Origin: Pseudoxanthomonas suwonensis
Lineage (GTDB): Bacteria; Pseudomonadota; Gammaproteobacteria; Xanthomonadales; Xanthomonadaceae
NCBI GenBank assembly: GCA_003240695.1
Contig: QFNC01000001.1
Coordinates: forward strand, 1 to 64,000
Length of the DNA: 64,000 nucleotides
Direction: 5' to 3'
Part shown: one piece after another, positions 33,065 through 41,148 of the stretch
Layout of the letters: each line of letters begins with the position of its first letter
Numbering within the stretch: position 1 is the stretch's first letter
Position numbers and translations under genes: made by a program
The notes under the pieces: model-generated
What the model saw: the letters and a program-made list of their open reading frames with translations, nothing else
Database searches by the model: none
Told to the model about the DNA's origin: nothing

Positions 33065-34852
33065 ATGACCGATTACAAGATCACCGAACACAAGTACGAC
33101 ATGGTCGTGGTGGGCGCCGGCGGTGCCGGCCTGCGCGCCACCTTCGGCCTGGCCCAGAAGGGACTGCGTACCGCCTGCATCACGAAGGTGTTCCCGACCC
33201 GCTCGCACACGGTGGCGGCGCAGGGCGGCATTTCCGCCGCGCTGGCCAACATGGGCGAGGACGACTGGCGCTTCCACTTCTACGACACCATCAAGGGCTC
33301 GGACTGGCTGGGCGACCAGGACGCGATCGAGTACATGTGCCGCGAAGCGATTCCGGCGGTGATCGAACTGGAGCACCAGGGCGTGCCGTTTTCGCGCACC
33401 GACGAGGGCAAGATCTACCAGCGTCCGTTCGGCGGCATGACCACGCATTACGGCAAGGGCACGGCGCAACGCACCTGTGCCGCCGCCGACCGCACCGGCC
33501 ACGCCATTCTGCACACGCTGTACCAGCAGTCGTTGGCGCACGATGCCGAGTTCTTCATCGAATACTTCGCGCTGGATCTGATCATGGACGCCGAAGGCGT
33601 GTGCCGCGGCGTGCTGGCGTTGGACATGGCCAGCGGCACCCTGCACCTGTTCCGCGCGCACGGCACGGTGCTGGCGACCGGTGGCTACGGCCGCGCGTAC
33701 TTCTCCGCGACCTCGGCGCACACCTGCACCGGAGACGGCGGCGGCATGGCCTTGCGCGCCGGCCTGGCGCTGCAGGACATGGAGTTCGTGCAGTTCCACC
33801 CCACCGGCATCTACGGCGCGGGCTGCCTGATCACCGAGGGCGTGCGCGGCGAAGGCGGCATCCTGCGCAACAGCGAGGGCGAGCGCTTCATGGAACGCTA
33901 TGCGCCGAACGCGAAGGACCTGGCCAGCCGTGACGTGGTGTCGCGTTCGATGACCATCGAGATCCGCGAAGGCCGCGGCGTGGGGCCGTTGAAGGACCAC
34001 ATCCACCTCGACCTGACCCATCTGGACCCGAAGGACATCCACGAAAAACTGCCCGGCATCGCCGAAAGCGCGCGCATCTTCGCCGGCGTGGACGTGGAAA
34101 AGCAGCCGATTCCGGTGCTGCCGACGGTGCACTACAACATGGGCGGCATCCCCACCAACTACCACGGCGAAGTGGTGCAGCTGAAGGGCGGCGATCCGGA
34201 CACGGTGGTGCAGGGCCTGTACGCGATCGGCGAGGCCGCCTGCGTGTCGGTGCACGGCGCCAATCGCCTGGGCTCGAATTCGCTGTTGGACCTGGTGGTG
34301 TTCGGTCGCGCGGTGGCCAATCGCGCCGCGGAGACCATCAAGCCCGGTTCGCTGCATCCCACGCTGCCCGGCGACGCCACCGACAGGTCGATCGCGAATC
34401 TGGATCGCCTGCGCAACGCGAACGGATCGCTGCCGACCGCCGCCATCCGCGACGACATGCAGCGCGCGATGCAGGCCGACGCGGCGGTGTTCCGTACCGG
34501 CGAGTCGCTGGCGCACGGGGTGAAAACCGTCGGCGAGATCCACCGCTCGTTTGCCGACGTGGCCGTGTCCGACCGCTCGCTGGTGTGGAATTCCGACCTG
34601 ATCGAAACCCTGGAACTGCAGAATCTGCTGGGCCAGGCACTGGTCACGATCGTGTCGGCGGAAAATCGCACCGAATCGCGCGGCGCCCACGCGCGCGAGG
34701 ACTTCCCCGAACGCGACGATGCCAACTGGCACAAGCACACCGTGTGTTCCCTGGACGAGGCAGGCAATACCGCGATCGACTACCGCCCGGTGCACATGTA
34801 CACGTTGACCCGCGACGTCGACGTGGTCCCGCCCAAGCCGCGCGTCTACTGA
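33065..34852 (+). CDS. sdhA: Succinate dehydrogenase flavoprotein subunit
   Basis: The 595-residue subunit has the FAD-binding VVVGAGGAGLRATFGLAQKG, the histidine that carries covalent FAD in TRSHTVAAQGGISAAL, the active-site region HPTGIYGAGCLITEG, and the end PKPRVY. It oxidises succinate to fumarate. The ATG at 33065 is 5 bases after sdhD with only a weak ribosome-binding site, so coupling is likely. Flavinylation would use the SdhE encoded downstream. Confidence 0.97.
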   Translation: MTDYKITEHKYDMVVVGAGGAGLRATFGLAQKGLRTACITKVFPTRSHTVAAQGGISAALANMGEDDWRFHFYDTIKGSDWLGDQDAIEYMCREAIPAVIELEHQGVPFSRTDEGKIYQRPFGGMTTHYGKGTAQRTCAAADRTGHAILHTLYQQSLAHDAEFFIEYFALDLIMDAEGVCRGVLALDMASGTLHLFRAHGTVLATGGYGRAYFSATSAHTCTGDGGGMALRAGLALQDMEFVQFHPTGIYGAGCLITEGVRGEGGILRNSEGERFMERYAPNAKDLASRDVVSRSMTIEIREGRGVGPLKDHIHLDLTHLDPKDIHEKLPGIAESARIFAGVDVEKQPIPVLPTVHYNMGGIPTNYHGEVVQLKGGDPDTVVQGLYAIGEAACVSVHGANRLGSNSLLDLVVFGRAVANRAAETIKPGSLHPTLPGDATDRSIANLDRLRNANGSLPTAAIRDDMQRAMQADAAVFRTGESLAHGVKTVGEIHRSFADVAVSDRSLVWNSDLIETLELQNLLGQALVTIVSAENRTESRGAHAREDFPERDDANWHKHTVCSLDEAGNTAIDYRPVHMYTLTRDVDVVPPKPRVY

Positions 34853-34865
34853 TTCGAGCATCGAC

Positions 34866-35648
34866 ATGGCCCAATTCAAGCTGCCCGCCAATTCCGTCGT
34901 CCAGAAGGGCAGGCATTTCGCCGCGCCCGCCGGTGCCAAGTCGGTACGCACCTTCAAGGTGTACCGCTGGAATCCGGATGACGGTACCAACCCGCGCACC
35001 GACACCTACGAGGTCGATACCGCGGCCTGCGGGCCGATGGTGCTGGACGCGTTGCTGAAGATCAAGAACGAGATCGACCCCACGCTGACCCTGCGCCGTT
35101 CCTGCCGCGAAGGCATCTGCGGCTCGTGCGCGATGAACATCGACGGCACCAACACGCTGGCGTGCACCAAGGCCATCGATGACTGCAGCGCCGGCACGAT
35201 TCCGATCTATCCGCTACCGCACATGCCGGTGATCAAGGATCTGGTGCCCGATCTCACGCATTTCTACGCGCAGTACGCGTCGATCAAGCCATGGCTGCGC
35301 ACGCAGAGCCCGGCACCGACCCGCGAGCGCCTGCAGTCCAAGGAGGACCGCGAACAGCTCGACGGCCTGTACGAATGCATCCTGTGTGCCTGTTGCAGCA
35401 CGGCCTGCCCGAGCTACTGGTGGAACGGCGACCGCTACCTGGGCCCGGCGATCCTCCTGCAGGCCTACCGCTGGATCGTGGACTCGCGCGACGAGGACAC
35501 CGGCAGCCGGCTGGACGACCTGGAAGATCCGTTCAAGCTGTACCGCTGCCACACCATCATGAACTGCGCGCGCACCTGCCCGAAGGGTCTGAATCCGGCC
35601 AAGGCCATCAGCAACATCAAGCAGTTGATGCTGGCGCGCACGATGTGA
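34866..35648 (+). CDS. sdhB: Succinate dehydrogenase iron-sulfur subunit
   Basis: The 260-residue subunit carries the ligands of all three clusters: CREGICGSC for 2Fe-2S, CILCACCSTACP for 4Fe-4S, and CHTIMNCARTCPKGLNP for 3Fe-4S. It passes electrons from SdhA to quinone. It starts 13 bases after sdhA. Its stop overlaps the ATG of the MAPEG-like gene. Confidence 0.97.
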   Translation: MAQFKLPANSVVQKGRHFAAPAGAKSVRTFKVYRWNPDDGTNPRTDTYEVDTAACGPMVLDALLKIKNEIDPTLTLRRSCREGICGSCAMNIDGTNTLACTKAIDDCSAGTIPIYPLPHMPVIKDLVPDLTHFYAQYASIKPWLRTQSPAPTRERLQSKEDREQLDGLYECILCACCSTACPSYWWNGDRYLGPAILLQAYRWIVDSRDEDTGSRLDDLEDPFKLYRCHTIMNCARTCPKGLNPAKAISNIKQLMLARTM

Positions 35649-36070
35649 TGGATGCGCAGCACGACGTCTGGCCGGTGGTCGCCATGGTGGTGCTGACCTT
35701 CAGCGTGTGGGTGCGGTTGTTCGCTATCCGCATTGCCGAAATGAAGCGCGAACGCATCCATCCACAGGCCGTGGCGCTGTCGGCACAGGCGTTGCAAACG
35801 TTCCGAGATACGCGGGCTGCCGACAACTTGCGCAATCTGTTCGACCTGCCGGTGCTGTTCTACGTGGGCATGCTGTTCGGCGCCTGGCTGGCGATCCGGA
35901 CTCCCGCATTGCGCGTGCTTGCCTGGCTGTTCGTGCTGCTGCGGATCGCCTACTGCGCCATCCAATGCACGTACAGCAAGGTGATGTACCGTTTGCGTGC
36001 CTATTTCGCCGGTGCGCTGACGCTGTGGGCATTGTGGGCCGTGATCGGCTGGCGATTGCTCGCGCAATGA
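35648..36070 (+). CDS. MAPEG-like membrane protein in the sdh operon
   Basis: The 140-residue product has four hydrophobic helices and the MAPEG-like pattern: VRLFAIRIAEMKRERIHPQA, then DNLRNLFDLPVLFYVGMLFG and LRIAYCAIQCTY. The ATG shares a base with the sdhB stop (TGATG), and the following sdhE start overlaps its end (ATGA), so it is fully embedded in the operon. Eukaryotic MAPEG proteins handle glutathione or eicosanoids; the bacterial role is unknown. A function tied to complex II is only suggested by position. Confidence 0.82.
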   Translation: MDAQHDVWPVVAMVVLTFSVWVRLFAIRIAEMKRERIHPQAVALSAQALQTFRDTRAADNLRNLFDLPVLFYVGMLFGAWLAIRTPALRVLAWLFVLLRIAYCAIQCTYSKVMYRLRAYFAGALTLWALWAVIGWRLLAQ

Positions 36071-36321
36071 GCGGTGACGCGGACGCCGAACTGCGCCGCC
36101 TGCGCTGGCGTTGCCGGCGCGGGATGCGTGAACTCGATCAACTGCTGCTGCGTTATCTGGAGCAGGCTTGGGCGGCGGATTCCGAGGCCGATCGGGCGGT
36201 TTTCCGAGTGCTTCTGGATTGCGAAGACGATAGGCTGTGGCGCTGGTTCCTGGGCCACGAACAGCCGAATGACGCCGCACTCGCCACCCTCGTCGAACGC
36301 ATCGGTATGCTGCCGCCTTGA
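36067..36321 (+). CDS. sdhE: FAD assembly factor SdhE
   Basis: The 84-residue protein has the RGxxE motif (RRGMREL, residues 17-23) and the helical core DQLLLRYLEQAW and LLDCEDDRLWRWFLG typical of SdhE/SDHAF2. SdhE promotes covalent attachment of FAD to SdhA. The ATG overlaps the stop of the MAPEG-like gene. Its place in the same operon as its client is supporting evidence. ygfX overlaps or follows directly, as in the E. coli sdhE-ygfX pair. Confidence 0.93.
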   Translation: MSGDADAELRRLRWRCRRGMRELDQLLLRYLEQAWAADSEADRAVFRVLLDCEDDRLWRWFLGHEQPNDAALATLVERIGMLPP

Positions 36322-36730
36322 CTGGCGGCCGCTGCCCGTCGTGGCTTGGGGCTTGCGGCTGCTGGGCCTCGGCGCGGCGGTCGCACCGTGGTTGACGGCG
36401 TTGCCCATGGCGGTATCCGCACTGGTGTCGCTGCTGGTGCTGGCCGAAGGCTTCCGGCTGGCGCATCGCCATTCCCGTGCGCAGACAGTGGCATTGCTGC
36501 TGGACACCCGCAGCGGCCTGCTGCACGTGGCCGGCATCGCGGTGCCGGCGTTCGAACTTCGCTGGCGCGGCCGCTGCGTCTTCATCGCCTGGCATGATGC
36601 GGCAGACAGGCGGCATCGGCGCATCTTCTGGCCAGGACAGCTGGATGCCGCGCAGCTTCGCCAGCTGCGGCTGCATCGGGTGGAAGACGCGGCCGACGCT
36701 TCGCCTGCGGCGCAATCGGTGGCACCATAG
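36269..36730 (+). CDS. ygfX: YgfX/CptA-like membrane protein
   Basis: The protein has two adjacent membrane helices (LRLLGLGAAVAPWLTALP and MAVSALVSLLVLAEGF), then a beta-rich cytoplasmic part with FELRWRGRCVFIAW and LRQLRLHRV. This is the YgfX layout, and the gene follows sdhE as in E. coli. YgfX has been proposed as a toxin acting on FtsZ/MreB and as an SdhE partner. The start is uncertain. The ATG at 36269 gives 153 residues but overlaps sdhE by 53 bases; GTG at 36341 gives 129 residues but drops the conserved DWRP segment. Confidence 0.75.
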   Translation: MTPHSPPSSNASVCCRLDWRPLPVVAWGLRLLGLGAAVAPWLTALPMAVSALVSLLVLAEGFRLAHRHSRAQTVALLLDTRSGLLHVAGIAVPAFELRWRGRCVFIAWHDAADRRHRRIFWPGQLDAAQLRQLRLHRVEDAADASPAAQSVAP

Positions 36731-36764
36731 ACAGCTTGCCTGCGGGCCGTACCTTCTTTTCAGC

Positions 36765-38006
36765 ATGTTCAAACCGATTCCCGTTGCCATCGGTCTGCGC
36801 TACCTGCGCGCCAAGCGGCGCAACGGCTTCATTTCGTTCATTTCGCTGGCCTCGATCCTGGGCATCGCCATCGGCGTGGCGGCATTGATCACCACGCTGG
36901 CGGTGATGAGCGGATTCCAGCGCGAGATCCGCGACCGCATGCTGCAGATGGCCGCGCACGCCACCATCAGCGCCGACGGCGTGCCGATGCAGGACTGGCA
37001 GCAGGCCGTGGCCATCGCGCGCAAGGATGCGCGGGTGCAGGGTGCCGCGCCGTACGTTGAAACCCAGGGGTTGCTGTCGGGGCCGCGCCGCGAACCGGCG
37101 ATCATCCGCGGCGTGCTGCCGGAGGCCGAAGCGGGCGTGTCGCTGCTGGGCGAGAAGATGGTGCAGGGGCGACTGGAGGACCTGCAGCCGGGCGCCTTCA
37201 ACCTGGTGCTCGGCAAGGAACTCGCCCTGTGGCTGGGCGTGGGCGTGGGCGACAAGGTGGTGGTGACCACCGATTTCCAGAGCACGCCGATGGGCGCCAT
37301 TCCACAACTGAAACGCTTCACGGTGAGCGGCATCTTCGAGGTCGGCTATCAGGAATACGACCGCGGTCTGGCGGTGGTGCACATGGCCGATGCGCAACGC
37401 CTGATGCGCATCGGCGATGGCGTGACCGGCGTGCGCCTGCGCCTGCACGAGATGGACCGCGCCTTCGACGTGGCCCGCGACCTGGCCCTGCAACTGCGCG
37501 GCCTGTACCGGGTCAGCGACTGGAGCAGCGACAACGCCAACATGTTCCGCGCGCTGAAGCTGGAAAAGACCATGATGGCGATCCTGCTGTCGCTGATCAT
37601 CGCGATGGGCGCCTTCAACCTGGTGTCCTCGCAGGTGATGCTGGTCACCGACAAGCAGGCCGACATCGCCATCCTGCGCACGCTGGGTCTGAGCCCGCGC
37701 GGGGTGATGCAGGTGTTCATGGTGCAGGGCACACTGATCGGCATCGTCGGCACGGTGCTGGGCGTGGTCGGCGGCATCCTGCTGACCCTGAACCTGGAGC
37801 ACATCCTGCGCCTGATCGAGCGGCTGCTGGGCGTGCCGCTGATGCCGGAGGACGTGTACTACATCACCGGCCTGCCGACCGAACTGAATCCGGACGATGT
37901 CACCATCATCGCGGTCGTGGCGCTGCTGATGGCCTTCCTGGCCACGATCTACCCGGCCTGGCGGGCAGCCCGCACCGCACCGGCGGAGGCACTGCGCTAT
38001 GAATGA
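36765..38006 (+). CDS. Lipoprotein-releasing ABC transporter permease LolC/LolE
   Basis: The 413-residue permease has the family start IGLRYLRAKRRNGFISFISL, a large periplasmic domain (about 45-260), and a C-terminal FtsX-type membrane domain with IAILRTLGLSPRGVMQVF and PAWRAARTAPAEALRYE. With LolD it extracts outer-membrane lipoproteins from the inner membrane and hands them to LolA. Only one permease gene is present here, so it may act as a homodimer. lolD overlaps its end by 8 bases. Confidence 0.93.
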   Translation: MFKPIPVAIGLRYLRAKRRNGFISFISLASILGIAIGVAALITTLAVMSGFQREIRDRMLQMAAHATISADGVPMQDWQQAVAIARKDARVQGAAPYVETQGLLSGPRREPAIIRGVLPEAEAGVSLLGEKMVQGRLEDLQPGAFNLVLGKELALWLGVGVGDKVVVTTDFQSTPMGAIPQLKRFTVSGIFEVGYQEYDRGLAVVHMADAQRLMRIGDGVTGVRLRLHEMDRAFDVARDLALQLRGLYRVSDWSSDNANMFRALKLEKTMMAILLSLIIAMGAFNLVSSQVMLVTDKQADIAILRTLGLSPRGVMQVFMVQGTLIGIVGTVLGVVGGILLTLNLEHILRLIERLLGVPLMPEDVYYITGLPTELNPDDVTIIAVVALLMAFLATIYPAWRAARTAPAEALRYE

Positions 38007-38709
38007 CACCGCGATGCAAGCCACTGCCGACGATGCCGTGTTGCGGGCCGAGGCGCTGGGCAAGACTTATGCCGAAGGCAAGCTGCGCACCCCTGTGTTC
38101 GACGCGCTGGATTTCGCGGTGGCACCGGGCGAAACGGTGGCCATCGTCGGCGCATCCGGCGCGGGCAAGAGCACACTGCTGCACTTGCTGGGCGGACTGG
38201 ACGTGCCCACCAGCGGCGAGGTGTACGTGGCCGGGCAGAGGATGAGCGCCTTGTCCGATGCCGCGCGTGGCCAGCTGCGCAATCGTGCGCTGGGGTTCAT
38301 CTACCAGTTCCACCACCTGCTGCCGGAATTCACCGCGCTGGAAAACGTGATGCTGCCGGTACTGCTGGCCGGCAGCAGCGTGCCGGCCGCCTCGCAGCGC
38401 GCCAAGGCCCTGCTGGAAGCCGTCGGTCTCGGGCATCGCCTGGAGCACAAGCCGGGCGAGCTGTCCGGTGGCGAGCGCCAGCGTGCCGCAGTGGCCCGCG
38501 CGTTGGTGAACAAACCGACCTGCGTGCTCGGCGACGAACCCACGGGCAACCTGGACGAGAAGACCGCCGCACAGGTGTTCGAACTGATGCTGGAGCTGAA
38601 CCGTGCCGAACGCACCAGCCTGGTGCTGGTGACGCACGATCGCCTTCTGGCGCACCGTCTGGATCGGGTGATGGAACTGCAGCAGGGGCGACTGCACGCA
38701 CTGCCCTGA
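37999..38709 (+). CDS. lolD: Lipoprotein-releasing ABC transporter ATPase LolD
   Basis: The 236-residue ATPase has Walker A GASGAGKST, the signature LSGGERQRAAVARAL, and Walker B CVLGDEPTGNLD, with the LolD-type FIYQFHHLLPEFTALENV. It powers the LolC/E permease encoded by the overlapping upstream gene. Confidence 0.96.
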   Translation: MNDTAMQATADDAVLRAEALGKTYAEGKLRTPVFDALDFAVAPGETVAIVGASGAGKSTLLHLLGGLDVPTSGEVYVAGQRMSALSDAARGQLRNRALGFIYQFHHLLPEFTALENVMLPVLLAGSSVPAASQRAKALLEAVGLGHRLEHKPGELSGGERQRAAVARALVNKPTCVLGDEPTGNLDEKTAAQVFELMLELNRAERTSLVLVTHDRLLAHRLDRVMELQQGRLHALP

Positions 38710-38745
38710 CGGCTGTGCCGGGAGATCCGGCGCCTCCGATCTGCC

Positions 38746-38759
38746 TTGATCCGGGTCAA
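38746..38759. promoter_or_regulatory. FNR/Anr-type binding site upstream of the HiPIP gene
   Basis: TTGATCCGGGTCAA matches the palindromic consensus TTGAT-N4-ATCAA at 9 of 10 fixed positions. It lies 155 bases before the HiPIP start, in a 205-base non-coding region after lolD. It would allow control by an FNR/Anr-type oxygen sensor. No ideal promoter is visible at the spacing expected for class II activation; GATACT (38844-38849) is one possible -10. Confidence 0.5.
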
Positions 38760-38914
38760 ATTGCCCAAACGGCGTTCATCCCGGCTTGACCTGACTGAAT
38801 GTGGTCGCAAGCAGCCTGCAATGCAGTGTTTCAATCCCGCTCGGATACTGCAACATGGGCATGCCGAAAATGACCACGCCGGATTGTTTCGGCTGAGAAA
38901 AGGCCAAGTGCGAG

Positions 38915-39274
38915 ATGAGCGAACCGATGCATGCCCCGTCCCGACGCCGTTTCCTGTCCATCACCCTGATGGGTGGCGCCGGGTGCGTGCTGGCTGCGGC
39001 CTTGCCTGCCCGAGCCGACGCCGCGGCACCGGTGAAAACCCGCACGGTGCGCCTGACCCGTCTGCCGGTGGACACGCCGCAGGCGCGGGCCCTGCACTAT
39101 ACCGAGAACGCCAGGACCTCACGGCATGTCGCCTATCGCATCGGGCAGACCTGCGCCAACTGCCAGTTCTATCAGGGTGCCCAGGACAAGGCCTATGGGC
39201 CATGCACGCTGTTTCCGCGCAATGCGGTGGCGGCCAAGGGCTGGTGCAGTGCGTGGGCGCGCAAGGCCGGCTGA
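38915..39274 (+). CDS. High-potential iron-sulfur protein (HiPIP)
   Basis: The 119-residue product has a Tat-type signal (SRRRFLS, then a hydrophobic stretch to about residue 34) and the four cluster cysteines C80, C83, C97 and C111, in CANCQFY, GPCTLF and GWCSAW. HiPIPs are small periplasmic 4Fe-4S electron carriers between the bc1 complex and oxidases or other acceptors. Export by Tat fits folding with its cofactor. An FNR-type box lies upstream. Confidence 0.92.
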   Translation: MSEPMHAPSRRRFLSITLMGGAGCVLAAALPARADAAAPVKTRTVRLTRLPVDTPQARALHYTENARTSRHVAYRIGQTCANCQFYQGAQDKAYGPCTLFPRNAVAAKGWCSAWARKAG

Positions 39275-39578
39275 TGTCGCCGCATCGCGCCACGCATTCC
39301 GGATGACGCCTCAAACCATGCCGGTGGCGTAGAACACGCCGATGATCACGAACACGGCCAACGTCTTGATCAGGGTGATGGCGAAGATGTCCTTGTAGGA
39401 CTGGCGATGGGTCAGGCCGGTCACGACACCGCCACAGTCTGCGCATGTGCGGCACCGATCCCATTGTCCGAATGGACGATGCCGTTGCATGGGCCGCTTG
39501 CCTAGGCTGGCGCAGCGGTTGCACCGGCGTGCATGCCGCTGTTGCATAGACTCCATCGACTTTCTGGATACCGCTCCG
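39275..39578. other. HiPIP-receptor intergenic region
   Basis: This 304-base region separates the HiPIP gene from the decayed TonB receptor. On the - strand it may hold a 37-codon membrane peptide (39311-39424). A TAGACT box (39547-39552) lies 26 bases before the receptor ATG, without a good -35. Nothing else is recognisable. Confidence 0.5.
39311..39424 (-). CDS. Possible small single-helix membrane protein
   Basis: A GTG-started frame of 37 codons encodes a short polar head with THRQSYKDIF followed by one hydrophobic helix (FAITLIKTLAVFVIIGVFYA). I do not recognise the family. No good ribosome-binding site precedes the GTG, and the frame continues upstream without a start of better quality. 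The contrast between head and helix is more protein-like than a random antisense frame, but it could be the remnant of a longer gene. Confidence 0.35.
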   Translation of the reverse strand: MTGLTHRQSYKDIFAITLIKTLAVFVIIGVFYATGMV

Positions 39579-41148
39579 ATGACACGCCCCCTGCTTCGCA
39601 ATTCCTCGCTCAGTCTGGCCATCGCGATGGCCCTGTCGATGCCGATCGTGCACGCACAGGATGGCGATGCCACCGAACAGGCCCGGACCGAAGCCACCGA
39701 GCTGGACGCGGTGCAGGTCACGGCGCGTCGGCGCAGCGAGTCGATCCAGGACGTGCCGGTGGCCGTGTCGGCATTCGGTGAGGAAGCGCTGAAGGACCTG
39801 CAGGCCAGCAACATCGACGGGCTGCAGGGCGCGGTGCCGAACATGAACATCGTGCAGGGTCGCGGCTCGTCGAACTCGGTGAACGTGTTCATCCGCGGCA
39901 TCGGCCAGCCGGATGCGCTGCAGACCTTCGATCCCGGCGTGGGCATGTACGTGGACGACGTGTACTACTCGCGCATCAACGGAGCGCTGTTCTCGCTGTT
40001 CGACGTGCAGCAAGTGGAAGTGCTGCGCGGCCCGCAGGGCACGCTGTACGGCAAGAATTCCACCGGCGGCGCGATCAAGATCAACACCAAGAATCCGTTC
40101 AACGACGAAGGCCGTGCGGAGGAGCCGAGCTGGACGCTGAAAAGCATCACTGCCTGGCGTGCGCTGCAGACCAGTTCGTTCATCGACATCGATGCCTCGC
40201 AGTTCGAGCTGGGCGAGATGCTGGTGGCGCTGGAGCAGAAGCAGGTTAGTCAGGAACTGCAGGTGCAGTACGACGACGGCGACAACCTGCAGATGATTTT
40301 CGGCGCTTACTGCATGAATGAACAGGTGCCGTCGTATCAGGAGGCGTATGCCGACGACCTGTTCAGCGTGGCGCGGCTGCCGGTCAGCTTCCTGCGCACC
40401 ATCAATGATGATCTGGAGACCCGTAGCGCGGCGGCGTTCGCGCACGCGACCTGGGAATTCGTGCCCAGCTGGACGCTGTCCGGCGGCTTGCGCTACTCGC
40501 GCGACACCAAGGACTACTGGCGCACCACCAGCACCTTCTGGGGTCCCGCGCTGCGGGTGTTGAACGAAACCGTGGCCTTCGAAGGCAGGCAGACCTGGGA
40601 CGCATGGACGCCATCGTTGAGCCTGCAGAAGGGCTTCAGCGACAACCTGATGGCCTACGTGTCGGCCAACCGCGGCTTCAAGTCGGGCGGTTTCAACGGG
40701 CGCGCCAACAGTGCGCTGGAAACCACCGCGGCGGTGTTCGATCCGGAATTCGTGTGGACTTACGAAGCCGGGGTGAAATTCCGTTCCGATGGCGGCCGCT
40801 ACCAGGCCAATGTCACGGCGTTCCGCAGCAATTACGAGGATTTCCAGGCACGCGTGTCGGAGGTGCTGAATCCGGATTCGCCCACGCCGACATTTTCCTT
40901 TCCGGTATTGAATGCGGCGGAAATGGTGATCGACGGCGTGGAGCTGGAAGGCGTGGCGATGCTGGGCGAGGCCACCCGGTTGAGCGGCCAGATCGGCTGG
41001 ATGGATGCCCGCTACGAGCGCTTCGACGACCTGCGCACCACCGATCCGGCCAATCCCGCCTACAACCCCACGTTGCACGAACACGTCCCGTTTTCGCCGG
41101 AATGGACCGCGCGCCTGGCCCTGCAGCACACCTTCGCTGACGGCGATG
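39579..41148 (+). pseudogene. TonB-dependent receptor, internally deleted and C-terminally truncated
   Basis: The frame starts with a signal peptide (SLAIAMALSMPIVHAQ) and a TonB-box/plug domain (ELDAVQVTARRRSESIQDVP, VEVLRGPQGTLYGKNSTGGA). After TKNPFNDEGRA it jumps to EEPSWTLKSITAWRAL, skipping a stretch of early barrel strands that normally lies between. It ends abruptly near EWTARLALQHTFADG, without the last strands and the C-terminal aromatic residue. The frame then stays open into unrelated sequence until 41582, read out of phase through a sensor kinase remnant. Such a product could hardly form a working barrel. Confidence 0.8.
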
